Shown here: one piece after another, positions 12,106-25,222 of the stretch
Position numbering within the stretch: the stretch's first letter is position 1
Layout of the letters: the number at the start of each line of letters is the position of its first letter
From: Certhia americana
Taxonomy: Eukaryota > Chordata > Aves > Passeriformes > Certhiidae
Direction: 5' to 3'
NCBI GenBank assembly: GCA_018697195.1
Contig: CM031866.1
Location: forward strand, 3,855,418 to 3,919,417
Length of the DNA: 64,000 bases
The notes under the pieces: model-generated
Seen by the model: the letters and a program-made list of their open reading frames with translations, nothing else
Told to the model about the DNA's origin: nothing
Database searches by the model: none
Translations under genes and position numbers: made by a program

Positions 12106-13232
12106 GGGCACAGATCAGAAAAGAATTTCCTAATTCAAGTGTTGATTATGAAATAAGTGGACTCCAAGATACTGTCCAGGTTATATGCCAATAAGATCAA
12201 AAAGTAACTTTATGAGCCTGTTCACCCCAGAACTAGATTTATTTTGTGCATGGGAGATGAGACCATCAGCACTTAAGTCCAAAAAGAGGTGATGAGTGAT
12301 ATGCTTTCATGGAAGACAGTTTTCAGGATAAATCCTCCCCTTTTTGGAATAAATACGCTCCAGAAAATTACAACAGGACAAAGACAACATCAGTGCAAAA
12401 CTGCCAGCAGCCTGAGATGTTCTGCCAGGGTAGAAAACAAATGATGGGCACAAACTGTGTAAGGCTCTCTGTTAGGATAGCAATAATCCTTAATGGCAAT
12501 TGTAAAATGATGCATTGCATTTGGCAACAGAAAGGAAAATGCAAATTGATTCTTTTTGTTTACATTTAAGTGCTTATCAAAGTCTGTAGGTAGACCTACA
12601 GTTATGCTCATCTGTCAGACCAAAGGAATCTAGCTTACTCTCATAAACGTATAAGAATTTCCTTTGCCTTTTTTATTTTATTTTTTTTTTTAGTGTGTGT
12701 GTATACTTTTGTCAAACACCCCCATCCCTAGTCCCCTTTTGCTCCCCTTCTTTCATTTCCAATCCAGACAGTGTTTTTAAGTCTGGTCTCTTCTTATTCC
12801 CCTGTTGACACACCTCTGAGCCAAGCTGATGGACAAAACGAGTCTCGCAGCTGAAGCCTTTCAGAAATTATAGACAGGAATTAGTGCTGATAGGCACGGA
12901 AGGGGAGCTCTACTTTTGTTTCTTCAATGGCTGGGGAAACTGATCCAGGACAAACTTTGGAAATCTATTACAGCCATCTGATGCAAAGTGATTTTTAGCT
13001 TTCTATCACCTTTGACACTTGAACACTGGCATAACTTTTGTACTACTGTGGTCCTTGCCAAGGGCAGTTCATCAGATAGCAGGGATTAGGGACAAGAGAG
13101 CTAGTTCAGCTGGAATTCCTGCTCAGCTCCCCTTTCACCTCTGTGGCCTATTCTGTGATATGTACTAAATCTGAACCATATACATTACATTCTATTATCA
13201 CCATCCTGTGTAACTCCTCTTTAATCTCTTGC
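12106..13232. other. Non-coding DNA, no feature seen
   Basis: Contains overlapping chance frames at 12309-12611 on opposite strands and a T-rich patch near 12667-12690 followed by a short GT run. No family is recognised. Confidence 0.55.
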
Positions 13233-13340
13233 TGCCATTGAATAGTGTGGAGCCAGTACTTCTAAATTTCATGACGCCGTTGAATTCCGTGGGGGAAATC
13301 TGGGCTGTATTGAAGCCAACAGCAAACCTCTCATGGGTGG
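13233..13340. repeat. Possible degraded amniote interspersed repeat
   Basis: The segment shows repeated weak matches to a symmetric element seen across turtles, crocodilians and birds that carries CATTGAAGTCAATGG-type words. ATTGAAGCCAACAGCAAAC at about 13309-13327 is the closest. I cannot assign a family name. Two opposing 90-99 codon frames overlap it at 13198-13501 and are judged shadows of unconstrained sequence. Confidence 0.35.
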
Positions 13341-15035
13341 TCAGGTTTTTACCCAGAGCCTCCACTTCCACTTTTCTCAAAAGGAGAAAAGCTGATTTCA
13401 AGCCAGCTAGAAAATTTGTTGAATGCTTTTGGAGGGTCAAAATGAAGCTTTTAAGGATATCACCTATTTTAGAGCAAAATGCCCTTTCTAAAGACATTTG
13501 ATTTCCTAAAAAAATACTGTGAAGTATCCCAGTAATGTCGAAATATCATGTTTCTATACCAAAGCATATATTTCTTTTTTTTTTTTATTTCAAGTGACTT
13601 TTATGACAGAAAATTCAGTATTTACTGTGCAATTTTCTCAAGTTTAAAATATCACCGTAGAATGAATACTCTGATGTTATGCAGATGAAATGTTTTGTTT
13701 TGACTCATAATAAAAGTTTATTTTGAAATCTCAGTTCATGTTAAAACTGCTTTGAAATAGGAAAAGAAACATAAAATAGCACTTCTATGTAAGTATGGGA
13801 AATATTCCTGCTCAAGTCCATGTATTTTTTTATACTTTTTTATTCACCAATTTATGTAATGCATTCAAATGGGCTCCTCCTTCAATTTGGGAACACCATA
13901 GGAAAATAGCAACTACTGTGGAGATTATTTCTTTACAGATTTAACTTTGATCATAGTGTTGGTGAAATTCCTCCAATATTTCAAGTTCACATAGTTTCTC
14001 TTGCTGAGCCCTTGCTGTTTCTGAGTGCTGCCTTCCAATGAAATGCATCCTTAAGAAGTGATCCATGTACCTGCTTAAAATGAGGAAGATAAACATGGAT
14101 TCACAAGATGCTGAGGAGGGGAAAAATTGTCATTTTGCTGATATATAAAAAAATCCCAAACAGATAAAAGACATTCAAGCATAATATGTCCAGCAAAATA
14201 CATGAATTGACTTCTGCAAAATACACCACACATTCACAGAACTGAAGAATACGAAGTGTTACTTGTAATAGGAAATAGGTATCTTAAATCAAAAGTTAAT
14301 TGATCTGTATACCATATTTTCTTACATTCTTCTGCTTCTTCTCTATCTTCAGACGAAGATGTATCAATTTTTCAATATGTCATGTTGCTTCTTGGGATTG
14401 ATCCTCATCAGAGATGCATTGGTACAAATTTGAAGCAACTCCATTAACTTCTAGAGGGAATTTAGCTTGTTGCATCTGGCTCACATCTTTCCCTTTCATT
14501 CAATTAGTGTTTGGCACAAACATACAGCTACTTAAAAGCTTTCGATCTGGATGGGAAAAATCCTTATGGCGAAAGACAACAGAAAGAGCAATCCAGTGAC
14601 CTGCAAGCTTAGGAGACTGAAGCCAGATGTGTTCAGCTGCTTAGTGGTCTTCAAGCCACTTGTTAGGCAAGGCAGAGGCAGAACAGCATCTGACATTTGC
14701 ACAAACCTTTCATGTTGCTTTGATGGAAGAGCTTCAGGGTGGATCTTAAATCTAAATTTTTCTAATGTCCCCAGGAGGAATGACCTGGGATAGTCAGACA
14801 ATTATGGTACAGCGTTTGTTATATGTGTTAAAAAGATGATGCAGTAGAAAAGGTCCTTATAAATGCTGCTATTACAAACTGCAGGGTTCTAGACAAGAGT
14901 TGGTTTGAGAATAAAATATTAAATGAAGAATAAAAATTTTCAATGGGATGAATTTGGGGAGAGTTCAGCATCCTGGTCACTGTCAAAGCAAGGAGTTAAT
15001 GGGACATTGATAGGAATTGGATTAGGACCAGGATG
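13341..15035. other. Non-coding AT-rich DNA, no feature seen
   Basis: AT-rich with a T run near 13575-13586. Opposing open frames at 14414-14801 carry no recognised domain. Nothing else stands out. Confidence 0.5.
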
Positions 15036-15036
15036 G

Positions 15037-15062
15037 AAAAAAAACCAACCAACCAACCAAAA
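15037..15062. repeat. A8 followed by (CCAA)n microsatellite
   Basis: Eight A and then four CCAA units. This is a short simple repeat of a type frequent in bird DNA. Confidence 0.85.
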
Positions 15063-17300
15063 ATTGTGATAATTTCTGCAATTCCAGATGGACATTCATA
15101 GATACTGAACAGAACAGGGCATGTACTATTGAGCACATCCAAAACATGTTTGCCAATGTGTCATAACCCTGACCTAGGAGACTGTGTTTATGACACAGGA
15201 ATTTTGTCTTTCTGCTGAAATTACCATAAAATAAGGATTTTAGGAACAGTTTTTCACTGTGTGTATGCTTTCAAAATTATAGATGTTATTTTGCCTAAGC
15301 TTACTGTTGATATAAACCAGACTCAGATTTGTGAATCAACGTTAAAGAGCTTTATAGTTAATATATATAGTTATTTAATTCATCCAGCCCTGATCAGTAT
15401 ATGATGCACTCTAAGGAGAAATGGTGGTTTTATCACTAATGTTGGTTGGGATAAAAAAGGGTGATGCAATCTGTAACAGGCCTTCTTTTCACAACGCACG
15501 TGCCAAGCAAAAACAAAAATACAAAACTCAGCACATTATAAATGACATAGGAAATGAAAACTCCCAACCACTGTTCAAGGGAAATAGTGAAAAGAGAGAG
15601 ATAAGCAATCATTACAGTACATTCTTTTTCTGCTCAATAATATTAAGTTCAGGCAAAACTGGAAGGGTTCACATCCCCAGACAAGGAAAAATGTTTTTCA
15701 TTCCCTTTAAATTCAATCTTTCATTCTTGTCTTCTTATTTATTTGACTTCTGAGACATTATATTCATTCAGGTGCTAAGCTCCCATTGGGCTTGAAGTGG
15801 AATTAGCTTGGGATGTGGGAAGCAGGAAACTGTGAGCAGTGCAGACCTTTGCACCAATCCCTATGAAACTAAATTAAGTAGTTGGCTCATCTCTTCTCAC
15901 AGTGTCTTATTTGCAATAGAACAAAGAGGCAAATTTAACCCTAATGTGAGAGGTCAAAACAGTTAAGAATTAAACCAATAGGAAAATTTCTCTTTATTTG
16001 ACTAACAAGAGAAAGCCTTCTGTATAAACAGGCATCCTCCTCCTCTTCCTAATCTCTTAAACATCCGGCCAGGATTAGGGTCCTGTTGCACTAACTGCTA
16101 TATAAACTCCGAACACAGAGCAGTTCTTCTGCAAAAGCTCTTTATTTTGAAGGCACACAAGGAAAAGGATGGGAGAGAAAGGGATACTGTACTCAAAAAA
16201 GAATTAAGTTGGTGAGAAATCCTCCCAGATCCCAGCTTTGGGGAGACAAACATAAGGGCATTCCTGGGCAAAGTACTGCAGTTGTATCCAAATCTACTAA
16301 CCTTAACTGCTGTTGACATTGTAGAGAGAAATAAATGAATTCAAGGACCACCTTTGCTTCACAACTCCACTTTTTGCTACAGGTCAAATTTTATCAATAC
16401 AGATGGATGCTAATCCTAGCCTGGCAAGATGTGGTTGCAACTGTTTTATTAAGGGATTGATTCACAGCATTAACGTGATTGCCAAATTTGAGAGTGGGAA
16501 AGACTTTTGGAAGTTTATCATCCTCTTGCTTGTTGATGTATGGATAGTATATTAGGGTCCCCTGTTATCATTTTCTTGTGGCTTCAGGATACCAGCCAGC
16601 AGAGATCTCAGAGCTTCCAATCTTTTATTTTGTGTCTGTGGCAACTTTCTCCTGCAGCAAGGCATTAGATCAACTCTGTCGTCAGCTTAGGGGAAATCCA
16701 TCAGTTAGCATCAGCAGAGGAATGAAGAAGAATGACCTGGCAAGGAGCAAAGTAACCTCAAACTCGAGCCAAGAACTTGTCAGAGAGCATAAGTCCATCA
16801 CCCAGTTTTCTTTGGGTGATAAGAGAAAAAACATGGAGAGTGACTGCCATGGTGATCAGGATCCACACCCTCTCTGCAAACAAACACCACCTTCAATAAG
16901 TGCCTTTTTAATGTGCATTGAGTCTTTGTGTAGGAAAAGGATGTGCAGTTGGCAGGTACAGGGCTGTAAGGGGATAGTTTGAACATGCTGATAAAACGTC
17001 TAGCTTTACTCCAGAGTTGACTTTATCATTTACTCAGGGATATTGTTAGTAGAAGATGATAGCCATGCTCCGACAAGAGACAGACAGTGAAATGTATATG
17101 AACAAAACAGCCATTGTGGTAAATTCTATCCTGTTTGTGTGGTGACTTCTCTATCCATAATCACACAACTTTACTGGCAGAGATAAAACACAAAGCAGAC
17201 GGGGAGAGGGGTGGGGGTAAAGAAAGTGAAAGGAGAGCACACTGAGATCAAGGGGCTGTGGTAAGAAAGACTCACACTATCCCTCTTAAAGCATCACCAC
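15063..17300. other. Non-coding DNA, no feature seen
   Basis: The longest frame is 134 codons on the plus strand (16578-16982). It lacks any domain, repeat or signal peptide I can name, and part of it is opposed by a minus-strand frame. Coding status is not supported. Confidence 0.5.
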
Positions 17301-17301
17301 T

Positions 17302-17340
17302 AAGAAAAGAAAAGAAAAGAAAGAGGAAAGAGAAAGAAAT
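17302..17340. repeat. (AAAAG)n purine microsatellite
   Basis: AGAAAAGAAAAGAAAAGAAA followed by further G/A mixtures. The tract is imperfect and entirely purine on the plus strand. Confidence 0.85.
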
Positions 17341-17344
17341 CTCC

Positions 17345-18270
17345 TGTGTCTGTGTCCTTAGGCAGAGGGACAGCGGCTGGAGCAAGAGGGTGAAGTGTGC
17401 ACTTTGGAAAATGAGGTTAGCTGGTTCACTTCTGCCAGATGGTCTGCAGGACTGGCTGGAACATGGAGGCAACAAAAAGTCAATGCCATGAATGGAAAGA
17501 ATGGCTTTCCTGCCCTCAGAAGAAGCTGTGGGGATTACTGAAATTGGAGCTGGACTCATGCTGCAGACACTTTCCCCTGAGTGTTCACTTGCAGTGAAAG
17601 GAAAACAAATTTACACCCGTGTGTAACACACCTCTTTTGTACTTGCCTTCCACGGGACTCTCCACCCACTGAGTTTTATTTGTCTAATGAAGGCTTGAGG
17701 GCTGTGAATTTTAAACTCCCATGTCTAACAATTCCTGGCTGAAGTGGTATACTTCAATGTATTTTTTTTTTCTGTTGGTTTAAATCAGTATAAAAAGTCC
17801 CATTCAAGAAATCTCAACAGGGTTTTAATTGCAAATGATGGACATCCCATGACTGAAATTAAGTCTTAGGAAATAATGCTGGTTGGATTGGTTCTGCCTT
17901 CAGCAGAGTGATGCCACCAAGAATGTGGTGAGCCAGAGAAGGATCTTGGCACCACCTTTGCAGATAGGACCTGGTTTGCACACCAGTGGCTAAAGACTTG
18001 CTGAAATCACTTGTCAGGAAGAGATTTTTTGGTGCAAAGCATGGGCTAGGGAAGGCATTTGCCCTTGACTCTGCCAGATAGGCAGCCAAGAAGATTCACT
18101 GATAATGGATAATCACTTTGCAGTCAGAAATATTGTTTCTAACTGTTGGAGGGAGAAAGGGGAACGATGGAGTTCACCATTGCTAAATCCACCAATACCA
18201 TTTATCACCTGCTTCATTCTGAAAGTGAGGCAAAACCTGACAGCACCTTCTGATGTACCCCCTGGTCCTG
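17345..18270. other. Non-coding DNA, no feature seen
   Basis: Ordinary mixed-composition sequence with chance frames of at most 95 codons. There is a short T run at about 17762-17770. Confidence 0.5.
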
Positions 18271-18275
18271 ATTTC

Positions 18276-18346
18276 ATGGGGCCCCATTGAAAGCAAAAAT
18301 CTGAGCTTCCCCAGGATTAACCGGTTTTGAAGGAGAACCAGTTTCT
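18276..18346. repeat. 12-bp palindrome and nearby 7-bp hairpin
   Basis: ATGGGGCCCCAT at 18276-18287 is a perfect palindrome, with TTTC/GAAA complementarity just outside it interrupted by one base. About 45 bp further on, AGGAGAA and TTCTCCT form a 7-bp stem around CCAGT. No function is assigned. Confidence 0.75.
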
Positions 18347-18349
18347 CCT

Positions 18350-21300
18350 GTATTAGACAGAGAATCACAGAGCAATTAAGACTGGTTATGACTCCTTATC
18401 TCTCTATTATTAAAGGGACTCTGACTGTTTTTAGTTAGGCATTATAATGTGCTCGGAAGATAATTTTATTATTAGCTTGTACTATTAGACATATTTTAAG
18501 TGAATGAACCGAACTTGGGCTCAGTTTTTGGGGCTGTCCGTGTGAAGTTGGTCACATGCTCTGCACATCTTTCCATCTGAGAGAGTCACAGCTCGTTCCA
18601 CAAGGACCTTCAAAAAGCCAAGAGATATGAACGCATTTGTTTTCAACTGATAAAGGCCAAACTGGAACCATAGATTCAGTAGTTAGAGCTTGCCACCAGT
18701 TGGATAGATTTACCCCTCTGTGCCACTTCATGCCCAACTTTGAGTTTATTTTTGCTGTAACTTTTTGTGGTTCTGTTATTCCTGCTTAGACCTGTTAATA
18801 TGAAAATGTCTGAACATTGAAGCGTGGGTGGAATCACATCTCCAGGGAGCAGTGTGACCTTGTTGCTGAATCTTTTAAAAGCCAGACTGACCAAAATGTG
18901 GTGCAGGAAAATAGTATTACATTAGCAGGGAAATGGAGTACTTCCGTGACCTAATAGGTGTTCTTCAATACTAACTCCTATAGATTCACAATAGGAAAAT
19001 ATTGATTTAATGAGCCAAAAGAAAAAAGAAAATTCTTGGGAAAGAGATGAATTTCATGATGATTCACTCTTTAATCATGAAGAAGACAATTTGTAACTTG
19101 CCCTTTGCAGGCAAACTCAGAAGCTATCATTTGTCAGCAAATAATAATGTATGGGGTGCATCCTTTTTCTTTATGAAAACAGCATAAATCTGAAATTCTT
19201 CCTCGCTGGAAAGAAATTTAATATTTAAAGGTAATTTGACCTGTACATGTGTGTGCCATGAATCTTTTATGTGACCTACAGCAAATGTATTTATATAGTA
19301 TTATTCTGACGATAGTTATCTCTTATTCATTTTCTGGGATATTATTTTTCTTTCTTTGACTAACGTACATTTAGCCTTCTAATTTCCCCACCCAGCCAGG
19401 ACTGTGTTAACCTTCCTATTTATATCTATAGTCCTCTTTTTCAGGGTCTGGTAGCTAACACTGGACCACATGTGACTAATATTATGACAGGATTGGGGGT
19501 TTTTTGCAAAAAAATATAAGATATGTCTTTTTTTCCCCAACCCCTTATTTCTATTGCTGCAGTTATTACATAATTGAGTCAAGAGTGATGTGTCCCAGTG
19601 AAGGGGAAAACAGTGAGATAGTGGAAAAGAACTATTTTTATTGTCTTGCTGTAATTTCTGTCCCTTTGCAGAAAGCCTCTGAGGAATGTTCAGATGGTTT
19701 TGCTGGGTGGCATGCTGTCTCTGGCCAGATCTCCCTGGTAAAGGAAAGACCCCTTGGACTGAAACTCTGAAAAGGGTCAGCACAAAGGATAAATCCCGTT
19801 TGCATCCCACTTAGCCATATTTGAAGGAAGTCTGCAGGATTTCGGAGACCTTGTCATATCTCCTGACATCAGTGAGTTTCAAATGCTGAAATCATGTTCT
19901 GTAGGTCTGTTTACAAAGGCTTTGATTGACAAAATGACTTTGCTTGGGATGTCTGATGAGGCTACTGCCTCCAGCCGTGCCTCTTCTGCACAGATATTTT
20001 TACTGCTTGTCAGTCAGGCCCTGACACACCATCATTTACAGCATAGCATTTTATGGTAAATCATCACCCATTTCAGCTGGTTTTCAAGCAGTGTGTGCTA
20101 AACTTCAGTGGTTTAGGAGCTGATTGGCTCCATAGCTCACAAATCTGTGGAAGGAGGAGGGGGATGGACATCTGGGACAATAAACTCATCAGATGTCCCA
20201 AATGGAGCTGTCTCTTCTCATCAGTCAAAACCTTCCATTGCAGCTTCGAGTTCAATGGATCTGACCTCTAATTGCTTTTAATCATGTGGGTTGGCCTCTT
20301 AGATTTGTTACACAGGACCAAAACAAACAGAAATGACCACTGCTGGCTCCTCTGGTCCTCTGTGTGCTTGTGAGAAAAAAGACCATCAAGGAACCACAGA
20401 CTGGATGCACAGTCCTGGAGAAGAGCAGGAGGAACCACAGATGTACCTTTTCTTGTGGGTTATCAGTAACAGTTGAGGTTCAGTTTCTGTGCTTCAGAAT
20501 ATGTTAAAAATTTGAGCTCGGGAAAGAGGATTCTTCCATAGGTCATTATTACATTTTTTTCTGATATCATGAAAATATAGAGTTGTTATTACACAAGTTT
20601 TGGGAATAAACTCTTTGGCAGCATTCTTCAAATATAGCACTGGCAGAAGCACAGAGAAGAAATTCATATCTATGGGTTGTCTGTATTGCTTGACACATTT
20701 TTGCTGGGAAAGCCAGCTTGATTCAGATGTGGTGTAATCATACCAGACCATTTGCCCTTTCTTTAGTCTCCCATTGACCTTCATACTCCAGTGAATCTTA
20801 ATTTTTAAGCTTAGGGAGAGATAGCCTGTTGCTTCAGGATGTTGCTTCAGGCCCCGAGTGGCACTAAATGTATTGTTTAAAATCTCTTAACACTGTAAAT
20901 CACATTGTGTCTCATACAATTGAAGCTGAAGTTCTTAACGGGCTGAGGAAGAAATAAAACAGGCTGGGGGAAATGGCAAATAGGAATAAAAAATACCCCA
21001 AGAAAAGGCTGTGGAGCAAAGTACAGAAGTGCATGTCATTGTAAAGACACGTGTGCATAGATGTATGCCCATGTGCCCACACACATGCACAGGGTAACAT
21101 TCCTCAAGGTCTAATAGTCATTGAAAAGTAAAGTGACTCAAACACAAATATTCCATTTTATTAATGTGATGAACATTTGCAAATAGGATTTATGACTGAC
21201 ACCTTATTTGTCGGAATGATGCACTTTGGATTTATGTCTGGCAACATGTAAGTAATTGTTTGCATGTGTATGTAGAGTTTTGCTTCATCTGTATGTTTAT

Positions 21301-21420
21301 TTTTCCTATTTTTGCATGCAAAGATCTGAGTATGGGTGTAAAAAGATGTATTTGTGATAAACTGGTAGACATTCAAATTGTAAGGCTTATCTGATGCATG
21401 TCTGGGTGAATGTTCTGCAG
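18350..21420. other. Non-coding DNA, no feature seen
   Basis: Includes a 143-codon minus-strand frame (19379-19810) and an opposing 88-codon frame. Neither has a recognisable domain, and the base composition is no different from that of the flanks. A degenerate CA/TG-rich patch lies near 21045-21095. No repeat family is recognised. Confidence 0.5.
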
Positions 21421-21492
21421 ATCACAGAATCATAATCATGGAATGGTTTGGGTTGGAAGGGACCTTAAAGATCATTAAGTTCCAACCCCAAC
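21421..21492 (-). repeat. CR1 LINE 3' tail, 5'-truncated
   Basis: This is the clearest transposon relic in the window. It begins with CR1-type terminal repeats (ATCACAGAATCATAATCATG), continues into GGTTTGGGTTGGAAGGGACC and TTAAAGATCATTAAGTTCCA, and stops in a CCAACCC stretch at about 21492. That is the chicken-repeat-1 3' untranslated tail read in reverse, so the element lies on the minus strand and retains only about 70 bp. Severe 5' truncation is normal for CR1. Its tail sequence is the main evidence that the window is avian. Confidence 0.88.
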
Positions 21493-21782
21493 CCAAAATA
21501 ATTTTGAAAACCTCACAAGAACTGGACATCTCTTGCAATATTTCAAATGGAATCATATTTTTGGACTGAAAAAATTTTAGATACACGAGAAAATATAAAG
21601 ACGGGGATAAAAAAATTGTACTTGAACTTCCAAAAGATTTTGACCTCATTGTAGACCAAGTAGTCACATAACATGTTAGCTGAATTTCTAGGATCTTAAC
21701 ATTTAAACTGGCAGTGTTTTGTACAGAAGGCCCCCAGGAAATTCAGCCTGTGGCTTTGTAATTTTTCTTCCTTAGCCGGACT
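21493..21782. other. Non-coding DNA beside the CR1 tail
   Basis: No CR1 body can be followed upstream of the truncated tail. The minus-strand frame here (21422-21667) partly translates the CR1 tail and is not a gene. Confidence 0.6.

Positions 21783-21810
<28 letters not shown>
21783..21810. repeat. Poly-A tract (A28)
   Basis: An uninterrupted run of 28 A. No retroposon body is recognised upstream. Confidence 0.92.
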
Positions 21811-21814
<4 letters not shown>

Positions 21815-24800
21815 TTGATCTGATCTGTGCTATGGATGCTCAGCAAATCCTTAATTTTTTCTGCATGGCATAGAAAAAGAAAAAGGGAGAAACTTCAGAG
21901 TAACTTCTGCATGGTAGAGATTCTATTGCAGAATATTGACTGTCCACAAGCTCTAGATAAAAAACAGCCTTCCTCTGTGCTAGTCAGGTAGGTTTTGTCC
22001 TCCATACAATACACTGTAAACACATTTAGAAGTGACTTGATGAAAAACACCAACTTGTTTGCCTTTTTTCTTTGGAGCACTTTATCCTAAGAGGGCAGCA
22101 GGACCAGGTCATACCCTCCCAACCCAGAACTTTCTGGATTCCTTCAATACTTCCATAGTGTTGGTTTCTCTTGTGGTCTTCCAGCTCAAGACGTTTCTCA
22201 CCCACCTCCCACTTCCTCAGAAAGGGAATCCTTAGCCTAAAAGACTAATGCAAGGATTTAAATTTCCTTATGTATGGAAAGGCACCCAGCACCACTTATG
22301 TAAGACGGCACCCAGAACTAAATTATTCCACGTGTAAATGACGAAACACCTAATTTATGGAAAGGATTTACCAAAACTGTGATTATTTGGAGTAAACAGT
22401 AGTCAGTGGTAATCCATCCTCTGGTAATTTTGTTGCAAAGGGACAGACATCCCTGTTTTGTCTTCACTGTGGGTATAAAAATTCTCAGAAATGTAATGAA
22501 TCACGAGCTACAGTAGGCCCAGCTCTCTCCAGTCTGGTGCAGCTTTCAGAATCTTGGGAAGAACTGACATTGTGGGTGGTTCACTGCACCAATCAAGAGC
22601 ATCTGGTGATGTTTCTTCTTCCCAGAACATAATAATTTTGAGAGATATCATGACAAGGAAAATAAATATGTCAGGACCGATCTTTGACATTTGGACATGG
22701 GAAAATCAGCATTGTGTCAATAGATCATAAATCTCTTAGGAGCAGTCAGTAAATTGCTCAAAGCACTTCATTCTGACTTGTGAAGGATTCCCCAGGCTCC
22801 AGGTGAGTCTCTAGAAAATGGGTTCAAGAAGTACCTGTCAATATTAGCTGAAACTGAGAAATGGAGAGAGCATAACGTGTAGCAGAGACACAACCTCACT
22901 TGCTCAGATGACTCACGACAAATTATCTCCTCTGAGGAACATTGGGGAGATCTGAATCTGTTTACACTGTGTGCTTAGATATCAAAAATCATGTGCACTT
23001 CCCTCTGAGGACAGTAGAATGATGTGCAGGTAATACTACAATCACTACGCCACAACAAAATATTCCAACTGATTTTACCAGACCCTGTCAGGTGGGAAAA
23101 AAGGAAGGATGGGTAAAATGTATGAACTTTTTGTTTTTGTTCTGTCTTACAAGTCCCCTCTTTTTATTTCTTATTTTTCAGTCAACCTGACTGAAACAGA
23201 GTAAGCAGACTTGATCTCCCCATGCCTCGGCTGTCCTGGGGATTGAAATTTCACTGAGCCCAGCATAGACGTGCATGGAAATTGCACATTTTAAACTGAT
23301 GACTGCACAAGAGCAGAAGCCATGGCAATGTTAACACTTTTGGCCTGGAACTTGGCAGGGCTCTGGAAAAAGATGTGAAGCTGCTGTTGCAAATGGCTCA
23401 TTTTCTGACTTGGAGGAAAAGGACTTGTAGTTTCAGATGCAGCACTTCTGCAGATAACTGACAAGGAGAAGACTTTGGTATCAGGCCACTGGCTTATCTC
23501 TAGCTGAGGAAAGTTAATATAAAACATTGTAATCTCTTTCACAGCCTGCAGGACTCATAAGAAGCTATAAGAAGTTTCTCAAGTTTAAAGTGTTCTACAG
23601 GATACTAAATCTTAAGTCTCCTGGAGGCCACTGGGGAAATGAAAAGGTGTAGTTGTCACATTTTGTCAAAGTATAACATCTATATAATAAGGCAGTTAGC
23701 TCCCTTTCTCCAGATCCAGCCCAGCTTGAGCTACTAAGGCCATGTTCTTTGTTTTTCCAGTTTTATTGATGTTTATTTTTTATCAAAGCCTATAGAAGCA
23801 ACCTTGGAACAGATCTTCAGGTGCTTAAAATTGGTGTTGAGACATTTTGGGCCATGAGACAGATTTATTTCAATGGGGATTCTGCCTCATTATTCTCCTT
23901 TTTTGTCCTCTTCCTTCTCTTTAGCCTTTTAGTTTGGATTTCTGCATTTTTTTTTCATTATAATAAAAATGACAAAAACCATTATGTTGTTATCCTTGTA
24001 TTTTAGCAAATGTGCTTCAGTTATGAATTGAAGAAGCAAAGGGATGATTGAGGAGGTTTGTTTGTAAATCTGATCTTGGATTCTACAGAAAGGAAAGAGA
24101 TTCTGCTTAAGATGGGAGCTCTGAGGAAGAGGTAAACCCAAAAAAAGATGGGCTCATAGCAAGCCAAAGTAAATCAACTGCAACAAAAAATGAGCAGAAG
24201 AAGTGAACAGAGTAAGTAAGGAGACATATGATCATAATGATTTCAGGTTATTTTTGGTAGAGTTATGGAGAGAATGAGTGGTGAGGAGTTACGGAGGAGC
24301 TGCAGAAAGCACCAAACCTAAGGAAGAAAGAGAAGGAAAAGGTGGCATGACAGAGTGAGAAATAAAACTCTTAAGAGGAGATTGATGCTTGAAAAATAAC
24401 TTGCTCATTAGCCCTTGGTTTGTATTCCTTGCCTCAGAATTGTCACTTCTAATTATCTTTTCACCTTTGGTTATTAACTGCAATCACGGAAAACTAATGA
24501 TCACCAGCCTTGCTTCAAAATATTCACTGGGTAGTGCCTGAGATCATAGCAGTTTTATCAATTTGACCACATAACTAAAAATTAAATGGAAGAAAAAGTC
24601 ATGAGTCCACGAGTATATGTCTTTTAACAATTAAAGTTTCCATATAAGAAGAAGGTTAACTGCTGGATGCCTTAACACTCACACATGCTTGATATGTTTA
24701 GTATCTCAGATGCAATTTTCCTTTCCAACTCTCTTTCTTTTTTTATCCTGTGGAAGCTAAAACTTTATTATAAAAGTGAAGATAAGTATATCAGTTTGCT

Positions 24801-24960
24801 GGATGCTGGCAGAGCAGAACACAAGCAATGAGAAGATAAGGGAATTTGGTCAAATACAAAAAATACCATGGAACCTAAACCAAATGACATCAGATAAGAC
24901 CTCCACTGACTTTCTATTAAAAATGTAATAAATAAGGATCACAGAAAAAAAAATCTTATT
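21811..24960. other. Non-coding DNA, no feature seen
   Basis: AT-rich sequence with short frames only (at most 83 codons). I see no repeat, exon or RNA gene that I can support. Confidence 0.5.
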
Positions 24961-24974
24961 TTTTTCCTGGCACA

Positions 24975-24994
24975 CTTTTTTGTTGTTGTTGTTA
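24975..24994. repeat. (GTT)n short microsatellite
   Basis: A run of T followed by four GTT units, then ATT. It is a short trinucleotide repeat. Confidence 0.8.
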
Positions 24995-25109
24995 TTGTCT
25001 GTAATGTTTCACAAGTGTATCTGTAATAGTGTTGTTTTCCCATTTGTGATAAATAAATGTAGATCATCTTATATTCAAGGTCTGACAGGTTCAGATTAAT
25101 GATGAGACT

Positions 25110-25111
<2 letters not shown>

Positions 25112-25170
<59 letters not shown>

Positions 25171-25222
25171 TATATATATATATATACACATATATATGTA
25201 TGTATGTATATATGTATATAAT
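25112..25222. repeat. Compound (TA)n/(CA)n/(TA)n/(TATG) microsatellite
   Basis: The tract runs as about 23 TA units, then about six CA units, a second TA run, an ACACA break, and finally TATG-type units to about 25222. The alternating purine-pyrimidine tract is long, probably polymorphic, and prone to non-B structure and assembly error. Confidence 0.92.

Noticed and set aside
16578..16982. 134-codon plus-strand open frame
   Set aside because: No recognisable domain or neighbouring exon. Length is within chance expectation for 64 kb read in six frames.
19379..19810. 143-codon minus-strand open frame
   Set aside because: No recognisable domain, and an opposing 88-codon frame covers much of it.
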